Below, piece after piece: positions 14,899 through 18,690 of a DNA stretch of 18,690 nucleotides. A program made the translations under genes and the position numbers. Source of the DNA: Pseudomonadota bacterium (GTDB taxonomy: Bacteria > Verrucomicrobiota > Verrucomicrobiia > Chthoniobacterales > UBA6821); NCBI GenBank assembly GCA_009928265.1, contig RFPR01000027.1:1-18690 (forward strand), in the 5' to 3' direction. Positions within the stretch are counted from its first letter, which is position 1; every line of letters starts with the position of its first letter. The notes beneath the pieces are model-generated. The model was given only the letters and a program-made list of their open reading frames with translations. It was not told the origin of the DNA and ran no database searches.

Positions 14899-17496
14899 TT
14901 GACCACGGAGGAGGCATCCCTCCATGCACTTTCACTTTCACTTTCCCCTCTTTCTTGGGAAAGATCTCTGATCGCACGCCACCGATATAGTTGGGAGCAG
15001 CAGGAGCCCCGCCGCAGGAAACCTTGGTTCCTGCGGTTTTGGTTCCTTGCGCCGTTGTTCCTGGTCCTTTTTGTGGCGGCGGTTGCTCTGGCAGGTTACG
15101 GGTGGCTTGTTTCGGAATACTCCGCGAAGGCCGATGCCTTCGATCTGAACAAGATCCAGAAGATGGAGTCGGCGAGCGTGATCCTCGACCGCAACGGCGT
15201 GCAGATCGGAAAGATCTTTATCCAGAACCGCCTTCCAATCCCCTTTGAACAGATTCCGAAGGAGATGGTGAATGCGGTGGTGGCTGAGGAAGACAATAGG
15301 TTCTTCGATCACCACGGGGTCGATTATTACGGCGTGCTTCGTGCTGCGATCAGCAATTGGCACCAGGGGCGGGTGAAACAGGGCGCCAGCACCGTGACCC
15401 AGCAGTTGGCCCGCAATTCCTTCGACCTCCATGAGCGCAGCTACAAGCGAAAGCTTCTGGAAATGTTCCTTGCCCAGAGGATTGAGGATCACCTCTCCAA
15501 GGAGAAGATCATGGAACTTTACCTTAACAGGGTCTATTTCGGAAGCGGTCTCTACGGGATCGAGGCAGCAGCTCGCGGTTATTTCGGCAAGCCAGCCAAG
15601 GATCTCACGGCCGGTGAATGCGCAATGCTTGCTGGCCTACTCAAGAGCCCCAACGCCCTCTCTCCCTGGAACAACCCCAAGGGAGCGCGGAAAGTGCGTG
15701 ATTTCGTCCTGACCCGGATGCGCGAGATGCGCCTCATCAGCCGTGAGGAGTATGAGGGTGCCGTGGAACTCAATCTCTCCGTCCGTAAGCGTACCAATCC
15801 CAACCGCGTTTCCTATGCGATCGATCTGGTGCGCCAGCAGGCGATTGCCGCGCTCGGATTCGATCAGGCCATGAACGAGGGGGTCCGGATCCGCACCACC
15901 TACGATGCCCGCCTGCTTCAGGCTGCGGAACGTTCCCTGCGCACCCGTCTGGAGGCCGTCGAGAAGCAACCGGGCTACGCACATCTTACCTACGCCAGGT
16001 ATCGTGAGCTCAATCAAAAGGCCGAAGAGGCAGCCCAGCGTGGCGAACCGGTAACGATGCCCGCACCTCCCTATCTTCAGGGAGCTGTTCTGGCCGTCGA
16101 CAATGCCACCGGCGGAATCCTCGCCCTGGCAGGTGGGCGGGATTTTCTCCACAGCGAGTACAACAGGGCGGTTCAGGGGCGTCGCCCCCCGGGGACACTC
16201 TTTACCCCTTTTGTGGCAGCCGCCGCCTATGCCAAGGGGATCTTTCCAGGGGACCCTGTGGACGATGCCTGTCTGGATAATCATTTCGTCATGATCGGCG
16301 GGGACAACGGAATTCTCGGGGAATGGGGCGTGGAGCGTGCCGACAACGAATATGAGGGCCCGATGCCCTCCTCCGAGGCGGTCGCGCGAGGCAAGAACGC
16401 CGCCATCGTGCGTCTCGGTTTCCGCACTGGACTGGAGGATCTTGGAAAGCTCTGCACCGCTGCCGGTATCCGCTCCCCGCTCCGCGATGTGGCCAATGCC
16501 TACCTCGGTTCCAGTGAGATGAGCCTCGATGAGCTCACGCTCGCCTACATGTCGTTTCCCGGTAAGGGAACCCGGCCAGCAAAGCTCTTCACCATTAACA
16601 GCATCACCGATCCTGAGGGTGGTCTCCTCTATGAGAACACTCCCTCACGCGTGCCGGTTATGGATCCTGAACCAGCCTGGCAGGTGCATGAGATCTTGCA
16701 GGATGCCCTCTTCAAGACCTGTTCGCAGTCTGCAGCGAGCGCCGGGATTACCACCAACGCCCCGTTGGCTGGCAAGCCGGGGACGGCCTACGATTTCACC
16801 GATTCTTGGTTTGTCGGGTATGACTCGGCAGTCACCTGTGGAGTTTGGGTCGGGTTTGACAAGCCATCGAAAATCTATCGCGGAGCATTCGGCAAGGATC
16901 TGGCGCTACCGATCTGGGCGGACGTCATGAATGCCTCGTTTGCTTCCTTTCCTCCCGCACCGCTTCCGATGCCTGCGGGTCTCCAAAAAGTCGATGTCTG
17001 CCGAGCCTCCGGACTCTTGCTTGCCGAGGGGTGTGCCAAGGAAAAGGGATTGATCTCCACCCAATATGCCACCCAAGCCGAAATGCCTTCGCAGCAATGC
17101 GACGTCCATGGCAACGGGGTGCGAAGTTATGACAAGTCAATCGACCAGGCCGAGTGGCCCCGTGCTGCCGCTGCTGTCGATCTCTCGCGTGTCCGTCCGG
17201 TGCCGGTGAGTGCCCCGACCTTACTCGCCCAGAATGATCTCTATCGATCGGTCAATCCCGCCCTGCGCAACGCCGCCTCGGACGATTCCACGATGAAGGT
17301 GGCTCGGGCGACGACCCCTGACGGTAAGGATCCGCTGGCCGCAGGGGGGAGTAATGTTCCGGTCATGACCGCCCTTCCGGCTATTCCGGCAGATGGGGAA
17401 AAGGAGGTGCGGCGTGCCGAACCTGTGGGACCCATGGATCTGCCCACCGCCGCCCCTGTCCTGACAATTCCCGCACCGAAACCGGCGCAGTTTTAG
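14899..17496 (+). CDS. class A penicillin-binding protein with degenerate transpeptidase domain
   Basis: A membrane-anchored peptidoglycan glycosyltransferase fused to a transpeptidase-like domain, about 865 residues. A basic stretch (EPRRRK) precedes one transmembrane helix at about 43-68. The GT51 domain follows, with catalytic E131 (EEDNRFFDHHG), GASTVTQQLARN, E188 (KRKLLE), LYLNRVYFG and GIEAAARGYFGK. In the transpeptidase domain (about 395-680) the serine motif reads PGTLFTPF (T433, T436 for Ser and Lys), the SxN motif reads G498-K-N, and KTG reads K626-P-G. Acylation activity is therefore unlikely, while glycosyltransferase activity looks intact. A cysteine/histidine tail (VCRASGLL...EGC...QQCDVHG), common in PBP1 proteins, and a 150-residue Pro/Ala-rich end follow. 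The start is uncertain: TTG 14899 or CTG 14968; no in-frame ATG precedes the membrane helix. Confidence 0.92.
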   Translation: MTTEEASLHALSLSLSPLSWERSLIARHRYSWEQQEPRRRKPWFLRFWFLAPLFLVLFVAAVALAGYGWLVSEYSAKADAFDLNKIQKMESASVILDRNGVQIGKIFIQNRLPIPFEQIPKEMVNAVVAEEDNRFFDHHGVDYYGVLRAAISNWHQGRVKQGASTVTQQLARNSFDLHERSYKRKLLEMFLAQRIEDHLSKEKIMELYLNRVYFGSGLYGIEAAARGYFGKPAKDLTAGECAMLAGLLKSPNALSPWNNPKGARKVRDFVLTRMREMRLISREEYEGAVELNLSVRKRTNPNRVSYAIDLVRQQAIAALGFDQAMNEGVRIRTTYDARLLQAAERSLRTRLEAVEKQPGYAHLTYARYRELNQKAEEAAQRGEPVTMPAPPYLQGAVLAVDNATGGILALAGGRDFLHSEYNRAVQGRRPPGTLFTPFVAAAAYAKGIFPGDPVDDACLDNHFVMIGGDNGILGEWGVERADNEYEGPMPSSEAVARGKNAAIVRLGFRTGLEDLGKLCTAAGIRSPLRDVANAYLGSSEMSLDELTLAYMSFPGKGTRPAKLFTINSITDPEGGLLYENTPSRVPVMDPEPAWQVHEILQDALFKTCSQSAASAGITTNAPLAGKPGTAYDFTDSWFVGYDSAVTCGVWVGFDKPSKIYRGAFGKDLALPIWADVMNASFASFPPAPLPMPAGLQKVDVCRASGLLLAEGCAKEKGLISTQYATQAEMPSQQCDVHGNGVRSYDKSIDQAEWPRAAAAVDLSRVRPVPVSAPTLLAQNDLYRSVNPALRNAASDDSTMKVARATTPDGKDPLAAGGSNVPVMTALPAIPADGEKEVRRAEPVGPMDLPTAAPVLTIPAPKPAQF
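14907..14914 (+). promoter_or_regulatory. strong Shine-Dalgarno site upstream of a 15-codon ORF
   Basis: GGAGGAGG lies 9 nt before ATG 14924. It is the strongest ribosome binding site I found in the window, but the ATG it serves is not in the frame of the PBP gene; it opens a 15-codon ORF. Confidence 0.6.
14924..14971 (+). CDS. possible 15-residue leader peptide overlapping the PBP 5' end
   Basis: ATG 14924 opens the peptide MHFHFHFPLFLGKDL, partly encoded by three CACTTT hexamers, and ends at TGA 14969-14971. That stop overlaps an in-frame CTG (14968) of the PBP gene (CTGA). A GGGA at 14957-14960 sits 7 nt before the CTG. The arrangement could couple PBP translation to a leader ORF. Alternatively the region carries a frameshift, and ATG 14924 was the ancestral PBP start. 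Real translation is unproven. Confidence 0.3.
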   Translation: MHFHFHFPLFLGKDL

Positions 17497-17504
17497 GCTT
17501 ACTT

Positions 17505-18536
17505 TTAGGCCCAGAGGGTTCCGATCGCCTTGACCGCCTTGGTGTAGAGCGGATGGCGACCACCACGCGCGAGTTCTGCCAGCAGGATTTCCTTGGTCTC
17601 CTCTCGCGTTGCACGGACCATGCGTCCCGAACTGGGGATGGCCGACCCCGAAGCCGAAGTGACATATTGATCCGAGTCGGGATCGCGCCGTGCCTCGAAG
17701 GCGGCACCCTCGGAGACTACATGAAGGCGCGCGATGCTCGCGCCGACGGATTCGGTGAGCTTCAACGACACCGTTGCTCCCAACGGATCCAGAAAGGAAT
17801 TTCCAAATTTTTCAAGTTGCCAGCCGAGTCGGTCTGCGAGCCATCCCGCTAGCAGCAGGGCGGTGGCGCGGAAGCCGGGGGCATGGGTGATCTCCAGGGA
17901 TCTGATACGACGGATTTCGGGAAGATTGGCGGGGGCGTCGAAGAGTCCTGCAAGAGCCTGCCTCACCGGAAGGCAACGGGCCCAGTTCAGATCGCAGAGA
18001 ACGGTACGCGCCTCGGGTAATCCAGCGATTTCAGAGACGATGGCGAACTGTCCGGAAGGGTCCTTCCAGAACCTGCTGTCGAAGAGGAGTCTGTCGACCC
18101 AGCGCCAGAGTTTTCCGTCCACCGGAGCGCGGAAGTCGGCCTGCCACCAGAGTGCGAGAGGGAGGTCGGAATCCAGATGGGAGAAGACCACGCTCTGAAG
18201 GGAGCGTGCGGCGAGGCCACCGAGTCGGAAGGAGATCTGCTCACTGCAGACCGCACCTCCCTTGGAACCTCGCGGGTAGCAGTGCATGTTGATCCACGAG
18301 TCTGCGGAGCTGCCTTCGGCATCGGGATCCGCCTCGATGAGAATCGCGCGCATGGCGTGCTCTCCGGCAATGCCCTGCACGATGGCGGAGTTCGTCTGGA
18401 GGGAGCCAGCTTTCTCGTTGTAGACGGCAAGGTTGATGAGCGAGGCGCGGGTCTTGTCGTCGCCGCTCTCCTCCCAGAGTCTACCGAGTTCCTTCTCGAT
18501 GCCGCCGATCGGCACCGCAATGCCGGGGACGAAGCT
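17505..18536 (-). CDS. opcA: glucose-6-phosphate dehydrogenase assembly protein OpcA
   Basis: A partner protein that activates or assembles glucose-6-phosphate dehydrogenase, known from cyanobacteria and actinobacteria. With the GTG start at 18539 the product has 344 residues, MSFVPGIAVPIGGIEKELG at the N-terminus. Family-like features are the central segment INMHCYPRGSKGGAVCSEQ, the LPLALWWQADF motif, and LCDLNWARCLPVRQALAGLFD. No catalytic motif or signal peptide is seen, as expected for OpcA. The GTG start overlaps the TGA of zwf (GTGA), so the two are translationally coupled. The coordinates begin after the overlap; the start codon itself is 18537-18539. It converges with the PBP gene with 8 bp between the two stop codons, and no terminator hairpin is evident there. 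Confidence 0.88.
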   Translation of the reverse strand, partial: SFVPGIAVPIGGIEKELGRLWEESGDDKTRASLINLAVYNEKAGSLQTNSAIVQGIAGEHAMRAILIEADPDAEGSSADSWINMHCYPRGSKGGAVCSEQISFRLGGLAARSLQSVVFSHLDSDLPLALWWQADFRAPVDGKLWRWVDRLLFDSRFWKDPSGQFAIVSEIAGLPEARTVLCDLNWARCLPVRQALAGLFDAPANLPEIRRIRSLEITHAPGFRATALLLAGWLADRLGWQLEKFGNSFLDPLGATVSLKLTESVGASIARLHVVSEGAAFEARRDPDSDQYVTSASGSAIPSSGRMVRATREETKEILLAELARGGRHPLYTKAVKAIGTLWA

Positions 18537-18690
18537 CACAGGCGCCTCCAGGTGACGCCGTGGCGTGCGGCCAGTTCAGCCGCCTCGGCTGGTCCCCATG
18601 ATCCCGCCTCGTAGAAGGCAAGGTCGTCCTTGCGTGTCTTCCAGGCCTCCTCGATCCCGTCGACGAAGGTCCATGCCTCCTCGACCTCGT
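18536..18690 (-). CDS. zwf: glucose-6-phosphate 1-dehydrogenase, C-terminal end (5' part outside window)
   Basis: Only the last 50 codons are visible, ending at TGA 18536-18538. The frame reads EVEEAWTFVDGIEEAWKTRK, then FYEAGSWGPAEAAEL and HGVTWRRL at the C-terminus. This is the typical Zwf ending (E. coli DEVEEAWKWVDSI...YQAGTWGP). The enzyme oxidises glucose-6-phosphate with NADP+ in the first step of the oxidative pentose phosphate pathway. It is immediately followed by opcA with a 4-bp stop/start overlap. Confidence 0.93.
   Translation of the reverse strand, partial: EVEEAWTFVDGIEEAWKTRKDDLAFYEAGSWGPAEAAELAARHGVTWRRL

Noticed and set aside
14899..17496. The PBP as a pseudogene.
   Set aside because: The frame is open throughout, and the glycosyltransferase motifs and the framework around the altered transpeptidase residues are conserved. 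The loss is confined to catalytic positions.

Overview
The window is about 18.7 kb of dense, GC-rich bacterial chromosome carrying mostly core-metabolism and housekeeping genes. I see no phage, CRISPR array, tRNA, rRNA or intact insertion sequence. The gene mix, the protein flavour and the frequent lack of Shine-Dalgarno sites suggest a Verrucomicrobiota member, perhaps a Spartobacteria-like sugar degrader. The mix includes both FbaB- and FbaA-type aldolases, class I KARI, a zwf-opcA pair, uronate isomerase and NagA. The phylum is an inference (moderate confidence); no marker gene fixes it.

Left part, minus strand (5364 down to 1): fbaB, a small TPR protein, a beta-lactamase-fold serine hydrolase, an IscA-type carrier, a J-domain co-chaperone (HscB-like) and an Hsp70 (HscA-like, cut by the left edge). 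The first four are tightly packed. The last three form an iron-sulfur cluster transfer module. Upstream, behind a perfect 12-bp terminator hairpin (5432-5460), lies an ilvN-ilvC operon for branched-chain amino acid synthesis. It is read divergently from a HAD sugar-phosphatase/mutase gene and an FbaA-type class II aldolase.

Middle, minus strand (12284 down to 8957): uronate isomerase (uxaC), a NifS/IscS-like cysteine desulfurase and a small lipoprotein of unknown function. A dispersed ~20-bp repeat (consensus close to TCTCTGCGTCTCTGCGCGAA) occurs three times in the window. One copy lies inside the predicted signal-peptide coding region of the lipoprotein.

Right part, plus strand (12443-17496): a multiply frameshifted ROK sugar-kinase pseudogene whose zinc motif has also decayed, a 94-codon unknown ORF, nagA, and a long class A penicillin-binding protein. 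That protein keeps its glycosyltransferase motifs but has lost all three canonical transpeptidase motifs (SxxK to TxxT, SxN to GxN, KTG to KPG). This is the most interesting feature of the window. Its start is unclear and is overlapped by a 15-codon ORF with a strong ribosome binding site. On the opposite strand, opcA and the end of zwf (oxidative pentose phosphate pathway) converge on it with only 8 bp between stop codons.

Together the genes describe catabolism of uronates, amino sugars and hexoses feeding glycolysis and the pentose phosphate route, with Fe-S assembly, valine/isoleucine synthesis and cell-wall synthesis interspersed.
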